Shown one piece after another: positions 1-5,548 of a stretch of 6,561 nucleotides of DNA. The translations under genes and the position numbers were made by a program. The notes under the pieces are model-generated. The model ran no database searches. It was not told the origin of the DNA and saw nothing but the letters and a program-made list of their open reading frames with translations. Numbering within the stretch: position 1 is the first letter of the stretch; every line of letters begins with the position of its first letter. This stretch comes from Alphaproteobacteria bacterium (GTDB taxonomy: Bacteria; Pseudomonadota; Alphaproteobacteria; UBA6615): the NCBI GenBank assembly GCA_017643325.1, contig JAEPNS010000181.1, positions 1 through 6,561 on the forward strand, given 5' to 3'.

Positions 1-948
1 ACCGCCCTTGACCCGCAAGGACAGCATGCCACCGAAGCCGCCCTCCATCTGGCGCGCCGCGACCTCGTGGCCGGCATGGGTCGGCAATCCCGGATACAGC
101 ACCTCTGCCACACGCGGGTGACCATCGAAGTATTCCGCGATCCGCAGCGCCGACATGCAAGAGCGCTCGACCCGCAAGTGCAGTGTCCGCATACCGCGCA
201 GCAACAGCCAGGCCTCGAAGGCACCCAACATCCCGCCATTCTCGAACCGCAGGTATTTCATGCGCTCCCAGTTTGCGTCCGCGCGCGCGGTCACAAGCGC
301 ACCTGCAAGAACGTCGCCGTGCCCGTTGAGGTACTTTGTGCCCGAATGCATTACGATGTCGGCACCGAGCACGAGTGGCTGAGTCAGAATCGGTGTGGCC
401 ACTGTCGAATCGACCGCCAGCAGCGCACCCGCATCGTGCGCGATCCGCGCGGCGTCTTCGATGTCAGTGACTTCCCAGGTCGGGTTACATGGTGTCTCGA
501 TCCAGACGAGCTTCGTCTCACCCTCGCGGACAGCATTGGCAAGCGCGACACCGTCGCCCGGCGGCACAAACTCGACCTCGAGCCCCCAATGACGTCCGAC
601 ATTGGTGAGCCAGTTGCGCAGGCCAAAATACATGACGGACGGGGCCACCACATGGTCGCCCGGCGACAGGGACATCATCACGGTCGTTGCCGCTGCCATG
701 CCCGAGGAGAACACCATCGCTTCCGGCCCCTTCTCGAGCGTCGCTATAAGTGCCTCGAGCTGCTCGTAGGTGGGGTTCTCGTCGCGGGTGTAGCCGCGGT
801 TGCCGACCTTCTCGTAGTTCTCGTCGCGGGCGTAGTTCGTCGAAGGGTGGATCGGCGGCGCCACGGCATTCGTCGAGGGATCCAGCCAACCCAGCGCCTG
901 CGCGCTCAGCGTCGCCGGTTTCAGGTTCTTGTCGATGTCGCGTGCCAT
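1..948 (-). CDS. Cys/Met-metabolism PLP-dependent enzyme (cystathionine gamma-synthase/lyase type), 3'-truncated by window edge
   Basis: The frame is open from an ATG at 948 leftwards to position 1 (316 codons, no stop), so the C-terminal part, probably about 100 residues, lies outside the window. Visible fold-type I PLP motifs: Y53 and R55 followed by N58-P-T (cofactor phosphate contacts from the partner subunit), SSGMAA at 81-86, Y107 in MYFG (ring-stacking Tyr), D180 in VDSTVATP (pyridine nitrogen Asp), and HSGTKYLNGH at 201-210 with the Schiff-base lysine K205. The family makes or breaks cystathionine and related thioethers by beta/gamma elimination or replacement in the cytosol, usually as a tetramer. 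Which reaction this member performs cannot be told here, because substrate-carboxylate residues near the C-terminus are missing. There is no good ribosome binding site before 948. In-frame ATGs at 978, 987 and 999 would lengthen the protein, but the conserved-looking sequence starts at about residue 7 (KNLKPATLSAQALG). It is divergent from the DUF1330 gene. Family certain, specificity open. Confidence 0.93.
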   Translation of the reverse strand, partial: MARDIDKNLKPATLSAQALGWLDPSTNAVAPPIHPSTNYARDENYEKVGNRGYTRDENPTYEQLEALIATLEKGPEAMVFSSGMAAATTVMMSLSPGDHVVAPSVMYFGLRNWLTNVGRHWGLEVEFVPPGDGVALANAVREGETKLVWIETPCNPTWEVTDIEDAARIAHDAGALLAVDSTVATPILTQPLVLGADIVMHSGTKYLNGHGDVLAGALVTARADANWERMKYLRFENGGMLGAFEAWLLLRGMRTLHLRVERSCMSALRIAEYFDGHPRVAEVLYPGLPTHAGHEVAARQMEGGFGGMLSLRVKGG

Positions 949-1036
949 GGGTCGGTTGCCAAATCCGGGCCTGTACATTGCGTGCATCGTGCATAGCATA
1001 CTCAACCGCATTCCGCGCCCACCTCCCGGAGCCGAC
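949..1036. promoter_or_regulatory. Divergent intergenic region with tandem heptamer
   Basis: This 88-bp gap lies between two divergently transcribed genes, so it should hold both of their promoters. I could not assign convincing -35/-10 pairs. The best -10-like hexamer on the plus strand is CATACT (997-1002), but it has no good -35 at 16-18 bp. On the minus strand, TTGAGT followed 17 bp later by CGCAAT is weak. The visible structure is a perfect tandem repeat of CGTGCAT (981-994), followed directly by AGCATA. This could be a half-site repeat for a regulator or chance. Confidence 0.4.
1028..1031 (+). promoter_or_regulatory. Ribosome binding site of the DUF1330 gene
   Basis: GGAG ends 5 nt before the ATG at 1037. 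It decides the start in favour of 1037 over an in-frame ATG at 929, which would lie inside the divergent gene and add a low-complexity leader with no family resemblance. Confidence 0.7.
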
Positions 1037-1633
1037 ATGACCGCCTATCTTTTTGCGACGATCGATGTCCACGACCCGGACCGCTACGAAAAATACAAGA
1101 CCGCGGTCCCCGCACTCATCGCCAAACATGGCGGCCGGTATATCGTTCGCGGTGGCGCGCGCGATGTTGTGGAAGGCAAATGGCCACCGGGGCGGATCGT
1201 GCTCCTGGAGTTTCCCGACTGGGGAAGCGCCAATGCCTTTGTCGATGATCCGGCGTACGAGCCGGTCGCGGCCATCCGTCATGCAACGACCACGTCGCAT
1301 ATCTGGCTTGTCGAGGGCGTGCCGGACGGCCCGACGGCGGACGGGATGCATGCCTACGTTCTCGGAGAAATCCGGATGACCGACCCCGAACGCTACAAGT
1401 CCTACGCCGAAAAGGTGCCGCAGGTACTTGCAGACGCAAAGGGCACCTACCTTGCGCGAGGCGGGCAGAGCCGTTCGGTCGAGGGCGGGATTGACCTGGA
1501 CAGGCTGGTTATTGTCGCCTTCAAAGAGATGGCCGACGCCCGCGGCTTCCATGGCGGCGACGCCTACGCACCGCTGATCGAGATCCGGCAGGCGGCCTCA
1601 GACTCCAATATCGTCATCGTCGAGGGACTCTAG
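1037..1633 (+). CDS. Tandem DUF1330 domain protein
   Basis: The protein has 198 residues and is built from two copies of a roughly 95-residue alpha+beta (ferredoxin-like, dimeric alpha/beta-barrel) domain of the DUF1330 type: copy 1 at about 2-94 and copy 2 at about 104-198, joined by a Pro/Gly/Asp linker (95-103). The copies align without large gaps: MTAYLFATIDVHDPDRY with MHAYVLGEIRMTDPERY, HGGRYIVRGG with AKGTYLARGG, and SHIWLVEGV with SNIVIVEGL. DUF1330 proteins are usually a single domain of about 95-100 residues acting as a homodimer, so this looks like a covalent pseudo-dimer. Copy 1 keeps the family-like FPDWGSANAF..DPAYEPVAAIR segment. Copy 2 has lost the DW pair (FKEMADARGF) and is more diverged. 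No signal peptide or membrane segment is seen, so it is probably cytosolic. No biochemical function is established for the family, and I assign none. It converges on the rhomboid gene with a 4-bp gap. Confidence 0.9.
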   Translation: MTAYLFATIDVHDPDRYEKYKTAVPALIAKHGGRYIVRGGARDVVEGKWPPGRIVLLEFPDWGSANAFVDDPAYEPVAAIRHATTTSHIWLVEGVPDGPTADGMHAYVLGEIRMTDPERYKSYAEKVPQVLADAKGTYLARGGQSRSVEGGIDLDRLVIVAFKEMADARGFHGGDAYAPLIEIRQAASDSNIVIVEGL

Positions 1634-1637
1634 GCGA

Positions 1638-2345
1638 TCAGCCCCATGGACGCGGCGGGCGATGCCAGAGCATGACTCTCGGATTTTTCAGCAACGTCAC
1701 CAGTCCCATCCCGGTCAGGAAGCCTCCGATATGGGCCCAGACCGCGACCTCGAGCGCAGCCGGCGCGTTCGTTGCCGCCCAGATCAGGTCCTGGGCAAAG
1801 AAGGTGCCGATCACCAGCAGAGCCGGCAGGCGAAGCGGGATGAAGATGAACGCGAGCACCAGAAGTCGCGCGCGCGGATAGAGCAGCAGATAAGCGCCGA
1901 GCACGCCCGAGATCGAGCCGCTTGCGCCGATCGTCGGCGTGACCGATCCCGGGTCGAGTACGCCGTGGAGCAGTCCCCCGGCCACACCGCAGAGAACGAA
2001 GAACAGCAGAAAATTCCGGTGGCCGAGTGCGTCCTCGATGTTGTCTCCAAAGACCCAGAGGAACAGCATGTTGAACAGCAGATGTGTCCAGTCTCCGTGC
2101 AGGAACTGATAGGTGACCAGCGACATCAGCGGGGACACCCCTGCGAGGCCTTCGGGCAGTTCGATCCCCTCGAACAGCCGCGCCGGGATCAGCGCGTAGC
2201 CGATCACGGCGTCGAACAACGCGTCTTCGCTCAGACCGAGCATCGAAACAAATACGAGCATGTTCACCGCGACGAGCGCGATGGTGACGTAATGGGCGCG
2301 GATGTAGACGCGCGGGTTCGCGTCGTGGAGGGGAATCAGGGGCAT
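1638..2345 (-). CDS. Rhomboid family intramembrane serine protease
   Basis: The protein has 235 residues and about six predicted transmembrane helices (approx. 19-38, 75-100, 112-130, 142-157, 160-188, 201-219), the minimal bacterial rhomboid core. The catalytic dyad is visible: S142 in the GxSG motif (GASGSISG, 140-147) of helix 4 and H205 in WAHIGGF of helix 6. H88 and N92 in the helix-2 segment FLHGDWTHLLFN match the conserved oxyanion-hole His/Asn of GlpG-type rhomboids. It should cleave transmembrane substrates within the inner membrane; its substrate is unknown. The N-terminus MPLIPLHDANP resembles alphaproteobacterial rhomboids (from memory of the family). It is the last gene of a leftward run, 55 bp after the alpha/beta hydrolase stop. 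The only Shine-Dalgarno-like bases (AGGG, 5-nt spacing) lie within a perfect 20-bp palindrome directly before the ATG, so expression may be controlled there. No catalytic residue is missing. Confidence 0.96.
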   Translation of the reverse strand: MPLIPLHDANPRVYIRAHYVTIALVAVNMLVFVSMLGLSEDALFDAVIGYALIPARLFEGIELPEGLAGVSPLMSLVTYQFLHGDWTHLLFNMLFLWVFGDNIEDALGHRNFLLFFVLCGVAGGLLHGVLDPGSVTPTIGASGSISGVLGAYLLLYPRARLLVLAFIFIPLRLPALLVIGTFFAQDLIWAATNAPAALEVAVWAHIGGFLTGMGLVTLLKNPRVMLWHRPPRPWG

Positions 2346-2346
2346 A

Positions 2347-2366
2347 CAGACCCTATATAGGGTCTG
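2347..2366. promoter_or_regulatory. Perfect 20-bp palindrome at the rhomboid start
   Basis: CAGACCCTATATAGGGTCTG equals its own reverse complement and ends one base before the rhomboid ATG at 2345. Read on the minus strand, its second half supplies AGGG five bases before the start codon and its centre is TATATA. It could be a dimeric-repressor operator, a -10 element giving a near-leaderless transcript, or an mRNA hairpin (7-8 bp stem) that hides the ribosome binding site. No T-run follows it, so it is not a typical intrinsic terminator. The palindrome is certain; its function is inferred. Confidence 0.6.
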
Positions 2367-2400
2367 CTCGCGCGATCCCCGCTCACAATCGCTTCAAGCG

Positions 2401-3618
2401 CTAGAAATACGCTTCGTTCGGGCCCACCGGAGGTGTCCAGTCACAATCCCCGAACGGCCCATCACCCTTGACCGTGACGTAGGCGATCCGGTCCTCCTCG
2501 GTCTGGCCCGCGAGAAGTGCGCGGGCACACCAGTCGGCCACATAATCGTGGCAATCCAGCCCACCGAGGTTGGGCAGTCCCCAGAGCGGATGAAACTGGT
2601 CCTCGATCACCCACATCTCCTTGCGCGCGGTGATGTCGCCGTAAACCTCGATGGCGTCCTCCAGCGGACACAGCGGGTCAAACTCGCCGGATACCAGCAG
2701 CGTCGGGCACTGGATCTTCTCGACATAGCCCTTCACAGTCATTTCGCGTGCCATGGCGTCAAACTCGTCCTCATCCTCCATGCCCGCCATGTACATGAAC
2801 TGCTGTTTGAAGCGGGGCGAGGACTGGGTGAAGATCGTGTTGTTCGGGTTGAAGCAGGCGACCGCGCTGACGAGAGCTGCCGGGCGGTGGTCATAACTTG
2901 CCAGTCGAAGCGACCAGTAACTGCCCATGGACACGCCGTAGACACCTATTTTGTCGTTGTCGACTTCCTCGCGGGTCTGCAGGTAGTCCATGACAGCCGC
3001 GCCGGCGCGCTCGTAGTTGTCGTCGACCGCACGGATCTTCTGCATGTTCGAGTTGCCCTGGCCGGGGCCATCCATGGAAATCACGTGCATGCCGCGCGCG
3101 ATGAACGGGTTCTTTGTCGCCTTCGGCACAGCCTCCTTGGTCTGGTCCATGCCGGGTACGTAGATCACGCACGGCGCCTTGCGACGGTCCGGAAGCAGGT
3201 GCAGCAGGCAGGAGATCGTCTTGCCGTCGTAAAACGGCACTTCGACGCGCTCGATGGGATAGGCCGCCGTCTCGCAGCGCCGGTCCACCATCTCGCTCAG
3301 CTTTTCGTAGAGTTCGATCTTCACCGGGTTGTCGTCGTAGAAAATGGGGTGCTGCGCCATCCGGTACGCCTCGATCGCGTGGTCGTAGTGTTCGGTCGCG
3401 GTCACGTCGAGGCCCATCTCCTGCGCCTTGCGGCCCAACATGGCGTCGTGGTCGCCTTTCTTCGCCCACTGCTTGGGGAGCATCCGGTAATTGTGGGCAC
3501 GCGTCGGGGTCTCCCAGTCGTCGCGTTCGAAGTTCTGGACACGCCCGCGCATGTTGAGCGCCAGGTCGAGCATCCACTGTTGGTCATCGCGCTTGGTGCG
3601 CAGCTTGCGGATCGCCAT
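2401..3618 (-). CDS. Alpha/beta hydrolase, FrsA / 2,6-dihydroxypseudooxynicotine hydrolase-like
   Basis: The protein has 405 residues. The N-terminal 120 or so are helical and charged with no signal peptide, acting as a lid or cap region. The alpha/beta hydrolase core runs from about 122 to 375. Nucleophile S230 sits in GVSMGS (GxSxG, 228-233), the acid is probably D314 in GEFDPLCP, and the base is H343 in EDQFHPLWG. PGMDQTKE (155-162) matches the glycine-Asp-Thr-Lys-Glu motif near the oxyanion-hole strand of this subgroup, and DGPGQGNS (183-190) is the usual loop after strand beta-4. The architecture (helical N-domain plus core, about 400 aa) fits DUF1100/FrsA-like esterases and the C-C hydrolase of nicotine breakdown, but the substrate cannot be deduced and no catabolic partners are present. 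The start at 3618 has only a weak purine-rich leader (AAGAGAACGAG). It lies 52 bp after the cysteine peptidase stop and 55 bp before the rhomboid, so co-transcription is plausible. It is probably cytosolic. Confidence 0.9.
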   Translation of the reverse strand: MAIRKLRTKRDDQQWMLDLALNMRGRVQNFERDDWETPTRAHNYRMLPKQWAKKGDHDAMLGRKAQEMGLDVTATEHYDHAIEAYRMAQHPIFYDDNPVKIELYEKLSEMVDRRCETAAYPIERVEVPFYDGKTISCLLHLLPDRRKAPCVIYVPGMDQTKEAVPKATKNPFIARGMHVISMDGPGQGNSNMQKIRAVDDNYERAGAAVMDYLQTREEVDNDKIGVYGVSMGSYWSLRLASYDHRPAALVSAVACFNPNNTIFTQSSPRFKQQFMYMAGMEDEDEFDAMAREMTVKGYVEKIQCPTLLVSGEFDPLCPLEDAIEVYGDITARKEMWVIEDQFHPLWGLPNLGGLDCHDYVADWCARALLAGQTEEDRIAYVTVKGDGPFGDCDWTPPVGPNEAYF

Positions 3619-3670
3619 CTCGTTCTCTTTCTTCTGTCACTGCGGGTTATTTCGATATGCGTTCAAGCGC

Positions 3671-4303
3671 CTAACCGCTGCGAGTCGGCCGCGTAAACAG
3701 CCACACGCCTTCCGCATCAACGCCATAAAGCGGCTGCATGCTCATCTGTTCGGCGAGAACGATTCTGTCACTCAGGTTGTCCAGAGACCAAAACGTCCCG
3801 TCATCTCGTTCGACGACCAGGACAGCATGAGCCTCGGACTTCGGACCACGATGCAGAATGCCTATCACCAGGTGCAGGTGCGTTTCCGGCCAGCCGTGAA
3901 ACGCCAGCGAAGTCGCTTTGGCAAGCGCATAGTCCTCGCAATCACCGCCGTGGATCAGTGCATCATCAAGCGTTGCCCAGAAATCGCTCGTCTTGTGAAC
4001 GGCGTAATCAGATTTGTAGACGATCCTGGAGTTGATCAGTCGGTTCACACCCTCCAGAAGCGATGCCTGGGGCGTATTCGGTAAGGCGGAATTAGCCGCC
4101 CGCCATGCTGCTATATGATGCTCGGCGGAATTCAGCAGAACGTCATGTTGTGTTGCGACGTGATCGCGCCAAACTTGCAGGCGCGCCTCGATTTTCGCGA
4201 CGTGACGATGCACCGGATGTTTGAAGTTGGCGTTGGCCGTTGCCGGCGGGACCGCAAGTGCGCCGCCGATCCCGGCTATGAGAAAACTTCTTCGTGAAAG
4301 CAT
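3671..4303 (-). CDS. Transglutaminase-like cysteine peptidase (BTLCP/DUF920 type), Tat signal
   Basis: I place the start at the ATG at 4303 (210 aa), not at an in-frame ATG at 4363. The shorter form begins with a clear export signal, MLSRRSFLIAG, a hydrophobic stretch to about residue 20, and a probable cleavage site after ATANA (25), whereas the longer form would overlap the GST gene by 55 bp. SRRSFLI fits the twin-arginine consensus. The catalytic triad is visible: C122 in GGDCEDYALAK, H159 in EAHAVLVV and D175 in SLDNLS. The acidic residues flanking the cysteine (D121, E123, D124) match those that bind calcium in the LapG branch of this family. LapG proteins are periplasmic and cleave adhesins under c-di-GMP control through LapD. 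No adhesin or LapD-like gene is in this window, so a LapG role is not claimed. The gene starts 5 nt after the GST stop codon, strongly suggesting co-transcription. Family assignment is firm; the substrate is unknown. Confidence 0.9.
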   Translation of the reverse strand: MLSRRSFLIAGIGGALAVPPATANANFKHPVHRHVAKIEARLQVWRDHVATQHDVLLNSAEHHIAAWRAANSALPNTPQASLLEGVNRLINSRIVYKSDYAVHKTSDFWATLDDALIHGGDCEDYALAKATSLAFHGWPETHLHLVIGILHRGPKSEAHAVLVVERDDGTFWSLDNLSDRIVLAEQMSMQPLYGVDAEGVWLFTRPTRSG

Positions 4304-4308
4304 GATTC

Positions 4309-5025
4309 TCAGTTTCCCGATCGGTGAGGCCTGAACTGCTCTTCGCCGAACAGCGTATCCCACGCCTTGCCCTTCGGCATCTCGGACTTTCGGTAATCGA
4401 TCAAGGTCGCCTCTCCGGCCTCAACGGCCGGACGCGCCCGCACATCCTGCAGCCAGCGCCGTGTGTTCGGGTATTCGTCAATGTCCAAGCCGTAACCTTT
4501 CCAGAACCGCATCCAGGGATAGGTCGCGATGTCGGCGATTGTGTAGTCGTCTCCTGCAAGGTAGCGGTTCTGGCCCAGCCGCGTATCGGAGACGCGGAAG
4601 AGGCGCTCGACCTCTCGCTCATAGCGGCCGATGGCGTAGGGAATCTTCTCCGGCGCGTAGCGGCGAAAGTGACTCGACTGACCCATCATCGGGCCGACGC
4701 CGCCCATCTGCCACATCAGCCACTCCATCGTCGCGTAGTGTCCCGCCGGATCCGATTCTTCATCGGGCAGGAACTGCCCGGTTTTTCGGGCGAGGTAATA
4801 GAGGATCGCGCCTGTTTCGAAGATCGAGATTTCTTCGCCGTTCGGTCCGTCGGTGTCGACGATGGCGGGAATGCGGTTGTTCGGACTGATCGCCAGGAAC
4901 TCCGGCGCGAACTGGTCGCCGCTCGTGATATCGACCGGGATCACCTCGTGCGCGAGTTCGCACTCGTGCAGCATGATATGGACCTTGTGCCCGTTGGGCG
5001 TCGGCCAGGAGTAGGCACGGATCAT
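4309..5025 (-). CDS. Glutathione S-transferase, YfcG/Nu-class-like (possible disulfide-bond reductase)
   Basis: The protein has 238 residues. The N-terminal thioredoxin-like domain (1-82) shows SWPTPNGHK with T9 and N11 in the TPN motif used by YfcG-type enzymes, SPNNRIPAIVD with the cis-proline P53, and the FETGAI glutathione-gamma-glutamyl motif (E70-T71-G72). The helical C-domain (about 90-238) includes WLMWQMGGVGPMMGQSSHF (102-120), typical of YfcG/YghU relatives, and DDYTIADIATYPWM with the N-capping Thr162/Asp165. The E. coli relative YfcG binds glutathione or glutathione disulfide and reduces disulfides; the same activity is inferred here, not shown. It is cytosolic. GGAG (5034-5037) lies 8 nt before the ATG, and a possible promoter lies just upstream. 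As first gene of the leftward set, it is followed after 5 nt by the exported cysteine peptidase. Confidence 0.93.
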   Translation of the reverse strand: MIRAYSWPTPNGHKVHIMLHECELAHEVIPVDITSGDQFAPEFLAISPNNRIPAIVDTDGPNGEEISIFETGAILYYLARKTGQFLPDEESDPAGHYATMEWLMWQMGGVGPMMGQSSHFRRYAPEKIPYAIGRYEREVERLFRVSDTRLGQNRYLAGDDYTIADIATYPWMRFWKGYGLDIDEYPNTRRWLQDVRARPAVEAGEATLIDYRKSEMPKGKAWDTLFGEEQFRPHRSGN

Positions 5026-5033
5026 CTCGAACG

Positions 5034-5037
5034 CTCC
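5034..5037 (-). promoter_or_regulatory. Ribosome binding site of the GST gene
   Basis: Read on the minus strand this is GGAG, 8 nt before the ATG at 5025. It supports that start. Confidence 0.55.
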
Positions 5038-5061
5038 GGACGCGGATTCGCAACCGGAGGA

Positions 5062-5090
5062 ATTGGATGTCTTCTTGCCGCGGCGGTCAA
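5062..5090 (-). promoter_or_regulatory. Possible sigma-70-type promoter for the GST-led gene set
   Basis: On the minus strand, TTGACC (5090-5085; 5 of 6 to TTGACA) is followed after exactly 17 bp by TCCAAT (5067-5062; 4 of 6 to TATAAT). This would start transcription near 5055, about 30 nt before the GST start codon. The -10 match is mediocre, so this is a suggestion only. Confidence 0.3.
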
Positions 5091-5191
5091 CCGCTGCAGC
5101 GCGCGGCGATCTCGTCGAGCCCGCTTTTTGGGGCAGGCAAAAATCATTGAATTTTTTGATTAACTGACCCGATTTGATAACAAATTAATTC

Positions 5192-5548
5192 CTATCCGGC
5201 ATCAATTTCCGACGCCATGTGAATGGTGAGCCAGACCGTCGGAGTGCCGGGATCGGTCCGCTCGACCCGGTGGCGGCAATGGGCGGGCAGGAACAGGAAA
5301 TCTCCGGGCCCCAGTTCGCGGTGTTCCGGTTCGTCCTCGATCCGGAGCCGTGCCGCACCTTGCAGCACGACGACCCATTCGTCGGATGTCTGGTCGTACC
5401 ACTCGCCCGCCGGCGTGGACTGGCCATGCGAGACGATCCGCTCGATCCTGAGCCCGCTGCGCGCAAGCAACGTCTCGAGCACCTCCGCGCCGGATGCGTC
5501 GGGCAGGTCCTCGAACAGATTCCCGGATTCCCGGATGCCGCCCGCCAC
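5192..5548 (-). CDS. Small single-domain cupin protein
   Basis: The protein has 118 residues and is a single cupin beta-barrel. The start is a GTG (5548-5546) whose first base is the last base of the upstream TAG stop (TAGTG), so translation is probably coupled to the Gfo/Idh gene; AGG lies 7 nt upstream and there is no ATG in the region. Cupin motif 1 is recognisable as GEWYDQTSDEWVVVLQG (48-64), but the usual HxH metal pair is replaced around Y51/Q53, leaving E57-x6-G64. Motif 2 is intact as PGDFLFLPAHCRHRV (81-95) with H90 and H93. The end, PTVWLTIHM, resembles the widespread family of stand-alone cupins carrying SHGQ, WYDQ and EWV motifs (SHGQ is at 40-43 here). Their biochemical role is not established. 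Altered metal ligands make ordinary dioxygenase-type iron chemistry uncertain; sugar binding or isomerisation are alternatives. It is cytosolic, with no signal peptide. Confidence 0.88.
   Translation of the reverse strand: MAGGIRESGNLFEDLPDASGAEVLETLLARSGLRIERIVSHGQSTPAGEWYDQTSDEWVVVLQGAARLRIEDEPEHRELGPGDFLFLPAHCRHRVERTDPGTPTVWLTIHMASEIDAG

Larger units (their letters stand above)
5026..5191. other. Intergenic region with AT-rich core
   Basis: This 166-bp gap lies between the cupin stop and the GST start. Its GST-proximal half is GC-rich and carries the possible promoter. From 5139 to 5190 only 11 of 52 bases are G or C, in sharp contrast to the surrounding genes. The AT-rich part contains a short inverted repeat, ATTTG-ATAA-CAAAT (5172-5185), and an AATCA/TGATT pair around a run of six T (5142-5160), but no strong GC hairpin with a T-tract. 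It may serve as an upstream activating element for the GST set, a binding site for a nucleoid protein, or a weak termination zone for the cupin operon. Confidence 0.5.

Noticed and set aside
775..835. Near-identical 19-bp direct repeats (775-793 and 817-835, 18 of 19 matching) in the PLP gene
   Set aside because: They encode the similar peptides Y-T-R-D-E-N and Y-A-R-D-E-N in a region where the family normally has two RD/R motifs, so codon reuse explains them better than a mobile or regulatory repeat.
67..996. Plus-strand open frame of 309 codons opposite the PLP enzyme
   Set aside because: Its translation is rich in Arg and His without motifs, while the opposite strand encodes an intact PLP-lysine motif and other family landmarks.
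518..1552. Minus-strand open frame of 344 codons spanning the DUF1330 gene and the start of the PLP gene
   Set aside because: It overlaps two genes with clear family motifs, crosses the intergenic region, and has no domain of its own.
1662..2360. Plus-strand open frame of 232 codons opposite the rhomboid
   Set aside because: Its product is a low-complexity Arg/Gln/Glu-rich chain. The complementary strand has six hydrophobic helices and the rhomboid catalytic dyad.
2548..3696. Long plus-strand open frame (382 codons) opposite the alpha/beta hydrolase
   Set aside because: The minus-strand gene has the full catalytic triad and family architecture. The opposite frame has no recognisable domain and is explained by GC-rich codon bias.
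4304..4363. N-terminal extension of the cysteine peptidase to an ATG at 4363
   Set aside because: The extra 20 residues would put a charged leader before a clear Tat signal and overlap the GST coding end.
5120..5136. GCCC/GGGC hairpin with a T-run in the loop, considered as a terminator
   Set aside because: The stem is only 4 bp and the T-run lies in the loop, not after the stem.
4324..5163. Plus-strand open frame of 279 codons opposite the GST
   Set aside because: It has no motif, and the minus strand carries all expected GST signatures.
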